Shown one piece after another: positions 11,674-23,521 of a stretch of 64,000 bases of DNA. This stretch comes from Allomyces arbusculus (taxonomy: Eukaryota > Blastocladiomycota > Blastocladiomycetes > Blastocladiales > Blastocladiaceae): contig JADHYV010000065.1 in assembly GCA_027604705.1 (NCBI GenBank), positions 1 to 64,000 on the forward strand. The letters are read 5' to 3'. Each line of letters begins with the position of its first letter. The stretch's first letter is position 1. The notes beneath the pieces were generated by a model that saw only the letters and a list, made by a program, of their open reading frames with translations, was not told where the DNA came from and ran no database searches. A program made the position numbers and the translations under genes.

Positions 11674-12382
11674 TTGAATTAAAACAACCAAGAATTTATG
11701 GGGTCGTCACCAGGCCACGAATTCAATGGCTCTTGACCAGAGCACCATTGACCGATTTCACTTCCGTAGCACAGGCTCCCAAACGCGTGTGCTTTCACAT
11801 TTCGTTGCCGCAACAATTTTCTTCGTGGTCCCTGAAGCCATACGTCATGGTCTGGAACGACGCAGCTTGGTGCAAGAACTCCAGCCTGATTCAGCTCCAC
11901 CAACTCCAAACGCTCACCTACGACGATCTGAACAGGTGGAGAGTGTTGTTATTGACTGCCGCAAGGGCGTCCCGGTCGGGTGGGAGCGTACCGCGCGGCG
12001 TTCATGCTTACACTGTGTTCCTGCGACTCTGCTCATTTCATACATGGTCATGATCTCTGCCATAAACCGAACCTTCCATCCAGTCTTCACAGCAAATTTA
12101 TCAATGAGATCGGCGCGACCGCCGATGAAGATGTCTGCGAGAGACGAAGCGCAGGCAGAAAGACGGGCGGGGCAGCAAGGAATGAAAATAGGACAAGAGA
12201 GAAAGGCAGAATATTTTACCATCCGTGGAAAATACTTGCTTGCCAGAACGATTCGCGCAAATAGTGGACGACATCCAGAGTCCAGTCTAGCTTTTGTTTT
12301 CTAATTTCAAGCACGCCCACCTTCGCTACCTATGTACAAGTCGTCTGCTCCTCCACCCTCAGTCCATCTCGATCCAGTCCAT
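11674..12382. other. Unassigned, AT-richer region
   Basis: About 700 bp with open frames on both strands (for example 11,726-12,304 on plus and 11,914-12,222 on minus). None shows a recognisable domain or the strong G/C third-position bias of neighbouring genes. It may be decayed sequence; I do not call a gene. Confidence 0.4.
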
Positions 12383-14230
12383 TCACTGCTGACCCGCCGC
12401 GGGTCCGCCCACCTGCGCCTGCGCGCCCACGTCCTGGTTCTCAGGCGTGGTCGGTGCCTCTTCCACTTGCGACTGAGCCGGATCTTCGTTGTCGTCATCA
12501 TCCACGGGCGCCGATGCTGCGACCAGCGCGTCCACGAGCACGACCGACAACAGCGTCGCCGTCAAATCCGCACCATGTGGTGTCGGCCCCGCCGCCGGAT
12601 CGACCGGGCCCACCGCGTCTGTCGCGGGCGTCACAGCCGCAGGCAGTGCCATGATCGTGACGACGTGTTCGCGGACCGAGTCGACGATGCGGCTCACGGC
12701 GCCAACGATCCCGAGCCACCTAGATACCAACCACACCCACCTTGTCAGAATGCGACCGTCGACCACGTCCACCGAATAAACGTACCGGTTCGTGCATGCC
12801 AAGATCTGGTGCAGTATTGCCTCCCACGACCGCAACCGCGCCGGGTCCAGTGCGGCCAAGAGCCGCACAATCCCGCGATCAATACATTCTGGGCTCAACA
12901 GACTCGTTTGCATCCACCGCTGCGTCGCCCGCGCCACAGGTGTCCCCGCCGCCGGAACGGATTTACCGGGTTTCGGCCACGCGCGATCCACCTGCACCTG
13001 TTGCACGACCGCGATCCACCGCACGCTCCACGCGTTCACGTTCAGCAAGACCCGACGATCGACGTCGGCCAGCTGCGACTGAACGAGCGCAAGCCACGCG
13101 AGCATGGACAAGTGTGGCACCTTCTCTCCCACTGTCACCACTCCTTGGTCGCCGCGCACGGCGCGTACGTGCGCGTCCGAATCCACCACGTCCCGCAGCA
13201 TCCCCCTTTCGCGATCGCGCCACACCTCGAGCACCAGTGGCGGCACCCTTGCCGCAGACGGTGGGGTCCCTCTCGCCCCAGCCCCGACCAACGCCGCCAA
13301 GTAATCCAATGCCGCGCGCGCGTCGCGCTCAACAAGCCGTTCCATGGCCGCCCAGACGACGCCCATGTGGCACGAGCGCGTGGATGCGAGCACGTACGCG
13401 TCCAGCAACAGGGCGTGCGTTATCGTCCCCGCAACCGCCGCGTGAATCGCCGCGGGGAGCGGTTGCGACTGCACGGCGACGGCGACGAACAACGCGCGCA
13501 CTTTGGGCTCGTCGGGACGCCACGCGTGGAAATAGTGGAATACGCGGCAGAGCCGGCCGAAGGAGCGGGTTGGGATCGGATCGTTTGCATGTAAGCGCGC
13601 GATGAACCCGCGGGTCACGCAGAGGTGGTAGAAGCTGGTGGGCGTGACGATGCGGCGTAAGGTCGGGTCGATGAGGGAGGGCGTGTAGACGGTATCGTCG
13701 CCGGGGTCAACGCGCGCGGTGGAGAGGAGAGAAAGGTAGATCGCGTTCAGGTGCCGCGTGACGGCCGTGTACCACGCGCGGTTGACGCGCGCGGCGGCGC
13801 AGAGCGCGCCGGAGGCCACGGGCATGTAGACGAGGATATCGGCGAGGAGTTCCGGCAGGAGGAGGGCGATCGCCGCGGAGCTGCCGCCGGTTGGGGTGGC
13901 GGGGGTCGGTGCGGCGTTAATATCGAGCCCGAGCGTGTCGTTGTCGAGGGCGGGTGGTGCGTCGGAATCAGCTTGCGTAGGGACAGTGTCGAGCACCGAG
14001 TCGACGCTGACCGTCGTCGCTGCGGTCGGTTCGATCACAATTCCTTGGTCATGGCTGATGTGCTCGGTGCGCAGAACGACGGGCGTGAGCGGACCCACGA
14101 CTTCGTTGCCGAGCGCCGAGTCGGGCGGCGTGTCCTTCATGGGCTCCGTCGCGACAGCGCTGAAACACACAGTCAGGGGCGGGACCACGGTCGACGCGTC
14201 CTGAAGAAGCACGTCGTGTATTTCGGCCAT
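12383..14230 (-). CDS. F-box-like protein, single exon
   Basis: An uninterrupted 615-codon frame with strong G/C third-position bias. The N-terminal 110 residues are low-complexity. A degenerate F-box follows at about 124-162 (LLPELLADILVYMPVASGAL, then AARVNRAWY), which normally binds Skp1 in SCF ubiquitin ligases. The next about 400 residues look helical and repeat-poor, with conserved-looking Trp/His positions such as FHYFHAWRPDEPK. The C-terminus is acidic and Gln-rich. I recognise no substrate-binding domain, so a role as an SCF adaptor is inference from the F-box alone. Confidence 0.65.
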   Translation of the reverse strand: MAEIHDVLLQDASTVVPPLTVCFSAVATEPMKDTPPDSALGNEVVGPLTPVVLRTEHISHDQGIVIEPTAATTVSVDSVLDTVPTQADSDAPPALDNDTLGLDINAAPTPATPTGGSSAAIALLLPELLADILVYMPVASGALCAAARVNRAWYTAVTRHLNAIYLSLLSTARVDPGDDTVYTPSLIDPTLRRIVTPTSFYHLCVTRGFIARLHANDPIPTRSFGRLCRVFHYFHAWRPDEPKVRALFVAVAVQSQPLPAAIHAAVAGTITHALLLDAYVLASTRSCHMGVVWAAMERLVERDARAALDYLAALVGAGARGTPPSAARVPPLVLEVWRDRERGMLRDVVDSDAHVRAVRGDQGVVTVGEKVPHLSMLAWLALVQSQLADVDRRVLLNVNAWSVRWIAVVQQVQVDRAWPKPGKSVPAAGTPVARATQRWMQTSLLSPECIDRGIVRLLAALDPARLRSWEAILHQILACTNRYVYSVDVVDGRILTRWVWLVSRWLGIVGAVSRIVDSVREHVVTIMALPAAVTPATDAVGPVDPAAGPTPHGADLTATLLSVVLVDALVAASAPVDDDDNEDPAQSQVEEAPTTPENQDVGAQAQVGGPAAGQQ

Positions 14231-14954
14231 GGTGGCGGGTCCAAATCGGGATTCTTGCGGTAGCTCCCGCTGGGCAGCGTCGGGGACAGGGCGACTTGAT
14301 CGGTAGTGTTACAAAGGTGCGCAACGGGCGCGAGGTACAAGGCTGCAAAATGGATGGACGGGTGGGCCGACTCTTTGTTTTTGGTTCTCGGGAGCAAAGC
14401 GGAGGTTGGGTCGGGGGTCGAGGTCGGTTGGGTCGGGTCGAGGTCGGTTGAGAGAGAATTGGAGCGGCGGGGACGGAAACGCCGCGTCCCCGGCGCCGGT
14501 GCCAAATCATGATATATCGCGCGCGGTTCTCGAGCAGCTGCACCAAGTTGCTGGCGCCATGGAGCGATGTGGCGGCGGCAAACCGATGCGGTCGCATGGT
14601 TGGTGAGGCCGCCTGCAAGTTTGCCAGCGAGGCCCGCACAGGGAGCCTGATTCGAACGTGACCGCGTCTCATGATATATATCGCCAGTTGCCACCATCAC
14701 GCCGCTTGTCGCGCTCCTCTGGCCGTCACCATCGCCGCCACGGATCGCCTCCTTCCGGCTTCGCGCTCCTCGGCTCGACTGTCTCCACGCTGGCCGCACT
14801 CCACTCGCCTTCTCACCGTGCACGCGACTCGCAGCACGCGACACGTCCTCACGCCGCCAGCTGCAACCCTGGCCTGATCCGGCCACTTCAACGACGCGCC
14901 TGTGATCCGCACTGCGCTCTCTGATCCGACGCACCAACCCGCAACCGCAAAACC
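14231..14954. promoter_or_regulatory. Divergent promoter region with two TATA-like elements
   Basis: About 720 bp between two outward starts. Two near-identical sites occur: ATGATATATCGC near 14,509 and ATGATATATATCGCC near 14,670. Each could act as a TATA box; the pair may serve the two genes. This is position and sequence only, without expression evidence. Confidence 0.4.
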
Positions 14955-16873
14955 ATGTACTCTGTCCGGCGCCAGTCGCTGCTCGCCGGCCAGCTGCCCG
15001 CCGACGGCAGCTCAGTGCCTCCCTCGCCGCGCACGCCGCTCTCCGCGGCTACGCGCAAGTCGTTTTCGCTCACGCAGGTGCTCGGCACGCCGCGGTCCAA
15101 CGGGTCCCTTGCCAGCCTGAAAACTATCGATCTGCCGGGGGCGGGCGCCCAGCAATTACTCTCACCGTCACCGGCGCCCAACGCCGTGCAGCCGCGTCGG
15201 AACTTGGTCTTGAATTTGATTATCGTGCGGCAGTACGTGTCTCTGAGAGCATGATCGGGGTCAAGAGGGCAAGGGCTGACGAGGATTCATAGTGCCGAGA
15301 CCGACTTGAACGTGCGCCGCCCACGCGTCGTGCAGAGCAACATTGGTACGTCTTAGTTTGGCATCGTCGGAATGGCGGCACCGACTGATCCAGATCGTAC
15401 GCGCTTGAACAGACAACCCGCTCAACAAAAAGGGCTTGCAGCAGGCTATGCTCCTCGCCTACCGCCTGCGTCACGAAAAAATCGACTACATCTACTCGAG
15501 CCCGCTCACGCGTTGTCGCCAGGTCCACTTCATTCAGTTTCTCCGCAAGTGTACGGGATCGTGTTACTGACGCGTCAGATCCGACTCGCCCGCTCTAGAC
15601 GGCAGAGGAAATAGCCAGATTCCACGACAAGGCCGTGCTCTACGACGACCGGCTCAACGAGCAAGTACGTTTCCTCACTCCCCCCTCCCCCGCCACCATC
15701 ACCACCTCCTCACTCACCTTCTCCACCAAGAACCTCGGCGACCTGACCGGCCTGACATGGCTGGATGCCAAACGGCGCCTGAAAGCGCTCGACCGCACGT
15801 TCGACGAGTACTTGTCCGACCCCAGCCACAAGGCCGAGACAGATGACGATCTCAAGGAACGGATTATCAGTGTCTACATTGACGTGGTCGAAAAACACGT
15901 GCTCGAGCCGAACCGCATCCACTACGCGCGCCCCGCCGGCGCTACGTCGCAGTCGAACCTCCTCGTCGACAGTTACGGCCCGGCCACGCCCGTGACAGCT
16001 GTCCCGCCGCCCGCGCCGCACGCGGCGGGCCGGTTGCCGACCAAGGAATGCACGGTCGTGCTCGTCACGCACGGAGGGCCGATCAAGCACCTCCTCGCGC
16101 ACTTGGTCGAGGAACTTGGGTTCTCGACCACACCGCGGCCCGCCCCCGGTCACGGCGTGCACCATGCAATGCGCGTTGCGCGGCGCGCGAAACACCGCAC
16201 CGCCACCCCATCCACCACCAACCCCAAACTCGCGGCGTACCGCCGCCGCGTCTCGACCTCCGGCGCCCCCGCGCCCCCCGCACCGCGACTCACGCAATTC
16301 CCGAAAAACACGGGGCTCTACGCGGTGCGGCTCGCAAGGCACTATGACCCAAGCACGGACGAGTACGACTGGTCCGGGCGCGTCGGGCGGTTCAATTGCG
16401 TCGCGCACTTGGCGGGCAGCTCGTGGCTGACGGTCGCGCCCAAGGGGACGCCGCATGGGGTTGTGGAACGGGTGCCGATGGTCGCGACCGTCACGATCGC
16501 GCCGGCGAATGGGCCGGCGGCGGGTGGGAAGGTGCGGGCAGTGGTGGCCAAGGAGGGGCAGGCGGAGGGCGGGAATGGAGCGGGTACGGTGACGCTCGTC
16601 AAGTACAAGCGCGCGAAACGGGACTTGAAGAAGGAGCGCGCCGCAGCGGCGGCGGAGAAGGCGGCTGGGACGGGGATGGGGAAGGCGCGCGGTACGGGAG
16701 GGCAGGCGGGTGGAAGCGCGAGCGGCGGCGCGCGCGGGATGATGCGGATGTTCGGTAAGATGTTCACGGGCGGCGACGCGACGACGACGAGCGCGGCACC
16801 GGGCGCGCCGGGTGGGACGGCAGTGGGCGCGCCGGCGGGCGAGGAGAAGCGGAACAAGAGCCTCGGGTGGTGA
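14955..16873 (+). CDS. Histidine phosphatase superfamily (phosphoglycerate-mutase-like) protein
   Basis: Phosphohistidine phosphatase/mutase fold. Exons 14955-15232, 15293-15345, 15413-15522, 15599-15664 and 15731-16873 give 549 residues. Splicing recreates the catalytic RHG-type motif as VRHAETDLN (His about residue 93). The second core segment is SSPLTRCRQTAEE, the acid region follows LNEQNLGDLTG, and the second catalytic His is in VTHGGPIKHLL. A 90-residue Ser/Pro-rich N-terminal extension and a C-terminal tail of about 130 residues, rich in Lys/Arg, Ala and Gly, flank the core. A poorly conserved Pro-rich insertion interrupts it. The fold is clear; the substrate (sugar phosphate, protein or other) cannot be told from sequence. 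Intron 3 has an unusual GTCCAC donor. Confidence 0.78.
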
Positions 16874-17360
16874 GAGCGGGATCGGATCGGCATCGTGCCG
16901 GCTGGGACTGGGTCGACGAGGTGAGGCGACTTGAATGGAACCAGGGTTGAACAGACAGAGCGACCAATTGCAAGTCACACGTGAGCGCGACGCGAGTGTT
17001 AACAAACCACAGCACCGCCAGCATCACCGTCGACTTCCGCTCCCCGGCCTCGGCCCGGCCACTTCGGCGGTGCCCGACTGACTAACGGCGCCAAGGCCGA
17101 ACCACACACCTAGCGCGACGACCAAGACCCCTGGATAACAGCGGCGCGCTTGTGAGGAAAGGGTCAACGCGCGCACGTTCTCTCCCTGCAGCTGACCGTG
17201 ATGTCAGGGCGCGCAACTTGCAGTCTCCTGGTTTCGGTGTCCCCCGTGCCGAGCAACAAGCGTCGTTCGCGACCGACAGAATATAAAATGGCGCCGTGCC
17301 CATCGCGCCTGCCGTCGCCCTTCTCCCCCTCCTCTCTCTCCCCACCAACTTCAATCAGTC
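16874..17360. other. Intergenic region upstream of the 17,361 gene
   Basis: About 490 bp carrying the 3' flank of the histidine phosphatase gene and the promoter of the next gene. The only clear element is the TATA box listed separately. Confidence 0.45.
17282..17288 (+). promoter_or_regulatory. TATA box
   Basis: TATAAAA lies about 73 bp upstream of the ATG at 17,361 in otherwise GC-rich DNA, followed by a C/T-rich stretch that fits a transcription start region. Confidence 0.55.
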
Positions 17361-18444
17361 ATGGGATTCACACTCCGCCGCTCGCCGTCCGAGGACCGTC
17401 GCCTGCGCGCCAACGCGGCCGCTGCCGCCCGGTCCACCGCCAACGGCACCCACCGCTTGTCCCGCCATCGCCAGTCTGCCGTTTCGCCGCTGCCGCGCGA
17501 CACGTCCAAGCACTCGCTCAACCCGGCTGACGACGAGGACAATGACGACGAGTCGAGCATCGCCAGCTCGACCTCATCGCCGTGGTCCGCCTCGTCTTCC
17601 TCGTCGTCGGCCGCATTCCCGGCCAACGTAACCCTCCGTGCGGCCCTGCAGAGCGCGTCGGCCATGCAACAGTTCCCGGCTCTGCCGGCATGGACGTCGC
17701 CGTCGGTCGAGCACACCGTGGATTCGGATGAAGCCAACTTGGGGACAGAGGCCCGCATCGTGCGCCGGCTCACGCGCCGGTACGTCGAAGCCATGGCTGC
17801 GGACCCAGCACCGGCAATGCCGCCTCCGCCTCGCGCGAGTACCGGAATCAGTCAAGAGTCGGCGCGCGACTTGCTCTCGCGCACGCGTGCAGCCGCGCGG
17901 CGGTTGCGCGAAAGTACGTCTCAGCTTGATGTGGACGCTTGGTTCTGATCATCAACAGAATTGACCATGTTCTTCTTATCTAGCCCGCCGCCGCCTCGAA
18001 CTCGCATCACAGACTGGCCGCCGTTCCGCTGCGCACCCAGGCGACCCGCCCTCCGACGACTCGGACTCGTCGGTGGACATTGACCGCGTGCCACCGCCGC
18101 CGCAACCGCAGTACGTCGCGCGGGCCCCCGCGTCGGCATCGACCGCGCCGTTCTGGTCGCTGGTCGTGCGGCTCGACGGGATGCTCGGCGCCGAGTCAGT
18201 GCACCAGACGCACCCGGCGTCGCCCGTTACGTTCTCGCGCGACGCGCACCAGCCCGATTGGCAGACCCCGCGGGGATTGATTGCCGATGGGATTGTGCCG
18301 GTCACGGACCGCATGAGAATGCTGCCGTCACCGGCAGGCAGTGGGCCAGGTGAGGACGCGACGACGGCGAGGGGCGCCCGACAGGTGGCCGGGAATGCGG
18401 CGGGTACGGACGTGCAGCAGCAGCTGCAGCAGCACATGGTGTAG
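17361..18444 (+). CDS. Unrecognised protein, two exons
   Basis: Exons 17361-17913 and 17984-18444 (donor GTACGT, acceptor TCTAG) give 337 residues. Residues 1-110 are Arg/Ser-rich, with a run of Asp/Glu and then serines. A better-structured helical segment follows (ARIVRRLTRRYVEAMAADP, and SQESARDLLSRTRAAARRLR ending at the splice). A conserved-looking patch, FWSLVVRLDGMLGAE, sits in the second exon, and the tail is Gln-rich. I recognise no family. Coding status is supported by codon bias, an intron with good signals, and a TATA box upstream. Confidence 0.6.
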
Positions 18445-18842
18445 ATGGGATGGATGGATGGTGGCGGTCCGAACGGGCCGTGGTCGTGCCATTTGGGAAA
18501 CCGTTCCGTTTGGTTGGGTGAGTGTGGAGGAGAGTCGGTGCTTTGCGTTTCTGTGCCTGTTCGCTTGTTTCGTTTTTGTATACCCGCACGACCTCGCGCA
18601 ACCATCTTCAGAGTGGTACGATGATAAATTTATGATTTGAAACACGTTGATCCTCTCGCCAGGAATCGACAGGGTAAGTGAACGGCAATTCGCGAAGCTC
18701 GCAGGTGCGAGGGGCCCAACGCCTGTCGCGTCACATCGTTACATCGTTGGCTGAGAGTGCAGTCAACCCTCTTGCACGCCATGCGCGGCCCGTTGGACTA
18801 CCACGAGCGCAGCGCGTGGCTCGCATCGACAAACGAACTCGT
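18445..18842. other. Convergent 3' region
   Basis: About 400 bp between two converging stops. The stretch 18,540-18,665 is AT-rich, including ATGATAAATTTATGATTTG, a plausible polyadenylation zone. Confidence 0.45.
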
Positions 18843-21503
18843 TTACGCGCGCCCCACCGCAACCGTCGCCGCCGCTGTCGGGCCTACAATCTCGTTGGCC
18901 GCGAGTTTCCGGCGCTTGGCCGCGCGCAACTCGTCGACTACATACACGTTCGATCGTGGTCAGTCCTTCGTTCACTCGTGCAGAGTCAGTGCAAACAACA
19001 TACTCATCACCAGCTCCTCGGCGTGCACCTCCTCTGCCGTCACGCGACTCCTCGCCCACCCCATCCCCACATCACCGCCACCCCTCCCGACCTCCAATCC
19101 CCACCGATCCACGCCCAACCTCCCCTGCGCGCGTACGACCACATCGTCCAACGCCGCGCCCAACACCTGGTCGATCCACGCGCCGCCAAATTCCCGACCG
19201 TGCTCGTGCACGTAGGCCAACTGCACGCCTACCTCGGCCGCGGCCGCGCCGGGCACGGTTGCCGGCGTCGGGCGCGACAGGGTCGGCGGTTTCGGGCGCG
19301 CGGGCGGCGCGGGTTTCGTGGGTGGAGCCGACGCGGTGCTTGAGATTTTCGAAGGAGGCGCGTCCGAGCTCGTGGTGGGGTCCTGCGCGGCGGGCGCGGA
19401 CGCGGCGGTGGTGCCAGGAATGGATGTGGAAGTGGAGGTGCTCTTGCCTGCGGCGGCAGCTGCAGCGGCGATCGCGGTCGTCGATGGCCGTTTCACGACG
19501 CGTTTCTTGCCCGGGGCTGGCGTTGGGGCCGGGGCAGCGGGTGCGGTGGGTGCAGTGGCTGCTGGGGTTGGCGCACTGGGCGCGGTAGGTGCGGTCGACG
19601 TCGGTGCGGCGGCGGGCGGTTTCGAGGTCGTAGGAGCGGCGTTGGCCGTGGATGACACGGCGGGGGTCGCGGCAGTGGTCTTTTTACCGCTTTTGATCGT
19701 CTTGGCCGGTGCGGGAGCAGCAGGTGCTGGCGCAGCAGGAGCAGCCGGTTTCTGCGCGGCTGAGGGTGCCGGGACCGCGGTTGTTGCAGGTTTGCTCGGT
19801 GCGGCCGTATTCGTCGGTGTTGCGACCGGTTTCGCCGGTGCGGCGGTAGGTGCGGTGGCCGTACCCGGCCCCGCCGCCGCCGGTGCCGCCGTTGCGGGCT
19901 TTCCCTGCACAGCCCCGTGCGCAGCCCCCTGCGTCCCCTGTCCCGCCGCGGCGGCAGCTGCGTTCCGCACCATCCCAACCAGCGTGGCCGTGATCGCCTT
20001 GAACTTTTCCAAATTTGCCTTGGTCGCCAAACTCCTCGGCTCGTCCATAAGCGTCTGGCTCTGCTTGAGCGCAACTTGTTGCGCGCGCAAAATCGCAATA
20101 AACTCGGCGTGCTTGGCCAAGATCGTATCGCGCGTTGGCAACCCGTCAAACGCCGGCTGTCCGCGCAATTGTGCCATGTTGCCCTCGATCTCCTTGAATT
20201 CCGTGATCATCGCGACCAAGAGACGCATCAGCCGCGCGGCTTCGTCGGCGTCGGTTACGGGACGTGCGGCGACGGCGAGGTTCGCGGTGGTTGTGGACGC
20301 GACGGCGGTAGTCGGCGCTGGCGGCGCGGGGGACGCCGAGGTGCTCGGACCGCGCGCGGGTGGAGTCGGCCGTGGTGCGGCGTTCGGCGCCGGTGCGCGG
20401 CTGCCGGTCGGGACCGCAGGGGACGCACTCGTCGCAGGGGTCGCAGACGAGGCCGGTGGACGCGAGGCGGCGGCATTAGCAGCGGCGGCGGCGTTGGCCG
20501 CGGCCATGGCCGCGTGCGCTTGCGCTTGCGCGTTGGCCTGTGCCTGCGCATTCGCCTGCGCCTGCACTTGCGCGGCGAGGATCGCTTGCCGTTGCGCGGC
20601 CTGCTGCTGTTGCTGCTGGTTCGCGGCCTGTTGCTGCTGTTGCTGTGCAGCCGCGTACGCGGCTGCTGCGGCCATGGCGGCTTGCTGTGCTTGCTGTTGC
20701 TGCTGTTGTTGCTGTTGCTGCTGGAGTGCGGCTTGCTGCTGCGCGTGCTGGTGCTGCAACGCCGCCTGCTGTTGCTGCTGCTGGTGCTGCAGCGCCGCTG
20801 CCTGCTGCTGTTGCTGCTGGAGCGCCGCCGCTTGTTGTTGCTGCTGCTGCAGGGCAAATATGCGCTGCTGCTGCGCCTGCTGCTGTTGCTGCTGCTGCTG
20901 CTGAAACTGATTGAGCGCAGCTGTGCCGACCATCGGCGACGACGTCCCGACCGGTGCGCCGGCCCCCGCGGGCGGTTTCTGCTGCGCTTGCGCTTGCGCC
21001 TGCTGTTGCGCCTGCTGCTGCTCGCGAATCCTTGCGGTGACCAACTGCTGCTGTGCCGGCGTCAAATTCGCCATACTGATCTTCCCCTGCGCGAGCGCCG
21101 CGATCAGCGCCTGCACGTGCGCCTGGACCTGCGCTGCCTGCGTCGCCTGCTGCACCGGTTGTTGTGGTGCCGCTTGCGGCTGCACCGCCGCCGCAGACGC
21201 CGCACCCACTTGCGCCCGCCGCGCGTCCAGCGTCTTGGTGATATGGTCCACTTTACCCTTGTACAGCGCGACATACTCCTGCACCGACGTGGCGCGCGCG
21301 AAGATGTCGGCCTCGAACTTGTCGGCCATCTTGGGGATGTCCGCACGGTGGCCCGCACCGGCGCGGTCGGCGAGCGTCTGGACGAGCGTCGCGCGCAACT
21401 TGGCGCGCACGTCGGGCGTGATGGCCGCGCGCCAGTCGCCGCCGCCGTTCGGGGCGCCGGGGGCGCCGTTGGGGTTCGGCGGGTTCGGTGGGGCCGCGCT
21501 CAT
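18843..21503 (-). CDS. MED15: Mediator tail subunit Med15 (Gal11) with KIX domain and poly-Gln
   Basis: Mediator tail subunit that contacts transcription activators. The main exon is 21503-19004; a short terminal exon, 18937-18843, follows a 66-bp intron (GTATGT to TGTAG) and adds MIDELRAAKRRKLAANEIVG. Total is about 864 residues. Residues 23-95 form the KIX domain: DWRAAITPDVRAKLRATLVQ, then PKMADKFEADIFARATSVQE and YVALYKGKVDHITKTLDARR. Residues 130-330 are Gln/Ala-rich with many Gln runs. A helical block near 400-480 (LVAMITEFKEIEGNMAQLRG) resembles the middle of fungal Med15. The remainder is Ala/Pro/Thr-rich. The KIX plus poly-Gln layout makes the call strong. A small KIX-like gene lies 1.2 kb upstream on the same strand. 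Confidence 0.85.
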
Positions 21504-22661
21504 GGTCGTGCGGTGCTAAGTGGTGGAGGTTACAGGCACGCGGCGGGAGCGTCGAGTGCGGAGAGTTGCAGCGTGGGGGCAGGTGAGGTGCTGGAGATGT
21601 CCTTCGGTCGACGACGACGTGAGGAAAATGAAGACGCTGAAGACCCGGTGAGGTTGGCGCGGTTTAGGCCGACATGGTCATGCAGCTAAAGTGACGTGGA
21701 GGAGAGATTCCATCGTGGATGGCTGGCTCCTGGCAGCTGTTTGCTGTTGTCGGCTGCATGATCGATGCTGGTGCAAGACCGACGAGAGCGCCTGATGAAC
21801 GGTCGCTTGGACAAGCATATGACGAAGGATAAAGCCGAATCGCCCCCGGGCTGAATGTGCGCTCCTGGAGTAGAGAGCAAGGGCGGAACTAAAATGTCGT
21901 GATTGCTCAACTATTTGCATGCTCTGAGTCTCGCCAAGAGAAATTGAGGTGCCTTCACACGACCTTCGCAACGAAGACGTACCAAACATTAACAATTGAC
22001 AGCAAACAGCAGCAAGATTACAAGAGCGACAAAGCACCATGTCCGCACGATCCGTGCTCCTCAATCACAAGTCGCATGCAATGTACTGGCCCCTCATAGT
22101 ATTCTGTCATTGGCTACAGCCGCCCATGCTCGCCGCTGAACCCGTCGGTGCCCTCTCCAGACGCGATCCACGCAAGCAGCATCACTGTCCAAAATCTTCA
22201 TCGTGTTGCACTGTGGCCGCCGTTTCGGCGGTGCTTGTGCCCGCTTGTGCATGATGCCACCAACCTTGATGGAGAGTCATTATGACATGCGTGACCTTCC
22301 TCTAGCACATCGCGAAATAATGGTTCACCGGCCCTGCATGCTCGTATCTATATTCTTTCTTTATCAATCTCTGCGGCCATTTCGGGGATCAGCACAGGAG
22401 CCGCTACCAACGCATTTTGTAAGCGCCGGCAGTAAGATCGTGCACAGGTGGTCCCACACCAGTCTGGACATGTGCTGCACGCAAGTCGTGTTATGATCAC
22501 CATGTAACGCAAATGCGCGGCTCCGGATTTGCATACTTGGAAACGCGTGGTATCCATCGCCTGCATAAATCCATGTTCCGCTTTGATTAAGGGACCTTGA
22601 ATGGTTGTGCCAGCATGCTGTTTACCTCGAGTCGCCCCATCGCTCCAGCTTACTCACAACG
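21504..22661. other. Gene-poor region between MED15 and the KIX-like gene
   Basis: About 1.16 kb, AT-richer than the gene bodies from 21,900 on. Short frames on both strands show no family similarity. It likely contains the MED15 promoter. Confidence 0.45.
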
Positions 22662-23202
22662 CTAGGCCGTCGACGGTCGTGAAAGGGCGAAAGTTGAACA
22701 CTCTGTTGGGTCAGCGCGCAGTCGTGCCATGGCCGATTCGATCTTGAACAGATCAATTGGCAGCGGGAGCCCTTGCCGCCCTTGCCGCCCTTGCTGCTCT
22801 GGGTGTTCTTGCTGTTCTTGCTGCTCTAGCTGCTCTTGCATTCCCTGTTCTTTCTGCGCAAGTTTCTGGTCGTACCCAGGCACGCATTGCGCTGCTAAAA
22901 GTCGAGGATGTCTGCCATGAGATATGCCTGTTTCGTGCAATTGTTTTTTTACATGTCATGCGATTTGGCACTTGCTCAGGCCAAGCCACAGCTTCGTGGA
23001 TCTTCCGCACCACTTTTGGACCGTCGGCCGCGTCGATACGCTCAGCAATAGCCCGCTTTATGCATGTTCGCACAGCATCACGTGCGTTGGGCGAGACCAG
23101 CTCACGCCAGTCGGAACGCTTTTTTGTGAACATGTGGAAGGGCGCAAGAGACGCCGGAGAAGAGGACGCGGCATGCTTGTAATGTGATTGAATCAGGAGC
23201 AT
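22662..23202 (-). CDS. Small Med15-like KIX-domain protein
   Basis: Two exons, 23202-22953 and 22894-22662, joined in phase across a 58-bp intron, give 160 residues; an in-frame ATG at 23133 would give 137. The segment KRSDWRELVSPNARDAVRTC, then IAERIDAADGPKVVRKIHEA, aligns with the KIX start of the neighbouring MED15 (DWRAAITPDVRAKLR, IPKMADKFEAD). Spliced MTSAQCVPGYDQKL aligns with ATSVQEYVALYKGK, with about five extra residues between. A Gln/Glu-rich stretch follows, as after the KIX of MED15, and then the protein ends. The KIX fold normally binds activation domains. It may be a truncated MED15 paralogue or a decaying duplicate; the intron model is inference. Confidence 0.5.
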
Positions 23203-23521
23203 TGGTGGTTAGGCAAGAACGCAATCGTGTCGCGGTCTTGACTCGGCCGCACGTTCATGGGCGTGAGATCTTGCGCGAGCGCCGTTGCTGTGCGTGCGCG
23301 ATTATGAGCAGGTCTTCGCTCTTGGCCAACCGGCGATTGAAGGCATAGAGAGTGCTTGGCCGTGCCCGGTGCGGTTCTTGTGCGGCCTGGTTGTGCCTGG
23401 CGCTGGCGCGTGCGGGATCGTCAGTCAAGCGGCATCCTGACGTGGCATCTCGACGCCATTGCATGCTTGAGGCCAAAAGAACGGATTTGATTGCAATGCT
23501 CTTCGAAACACCTGGTTGCGC
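23203..23521. other. Short intergenic region
   Basis: About 320 bp between the phosducin-like stop and the KIX-like start. No gene or defined element seen. Confidence 0.4.

Noticed and set aside
12332-13594. 420-codon plus-strand frame opposite the F-box-like gene
   Set aside because: It is Arg/His/Pro-rich as expected of antisense in GC-rich DNA, and the minus frame is longer, ATG-started and carries an F-box.
19318-20904. Long plus-strand open frame, Ala/Cys-rich, opposite MED15
   Set aside because: It is the antisense of the MED15 poly-Gln and Ala regions (CTG/GCN repeats read as Cys, Leu, Ala). It has no domain, whereas the minus strand has a clear KIX domain.
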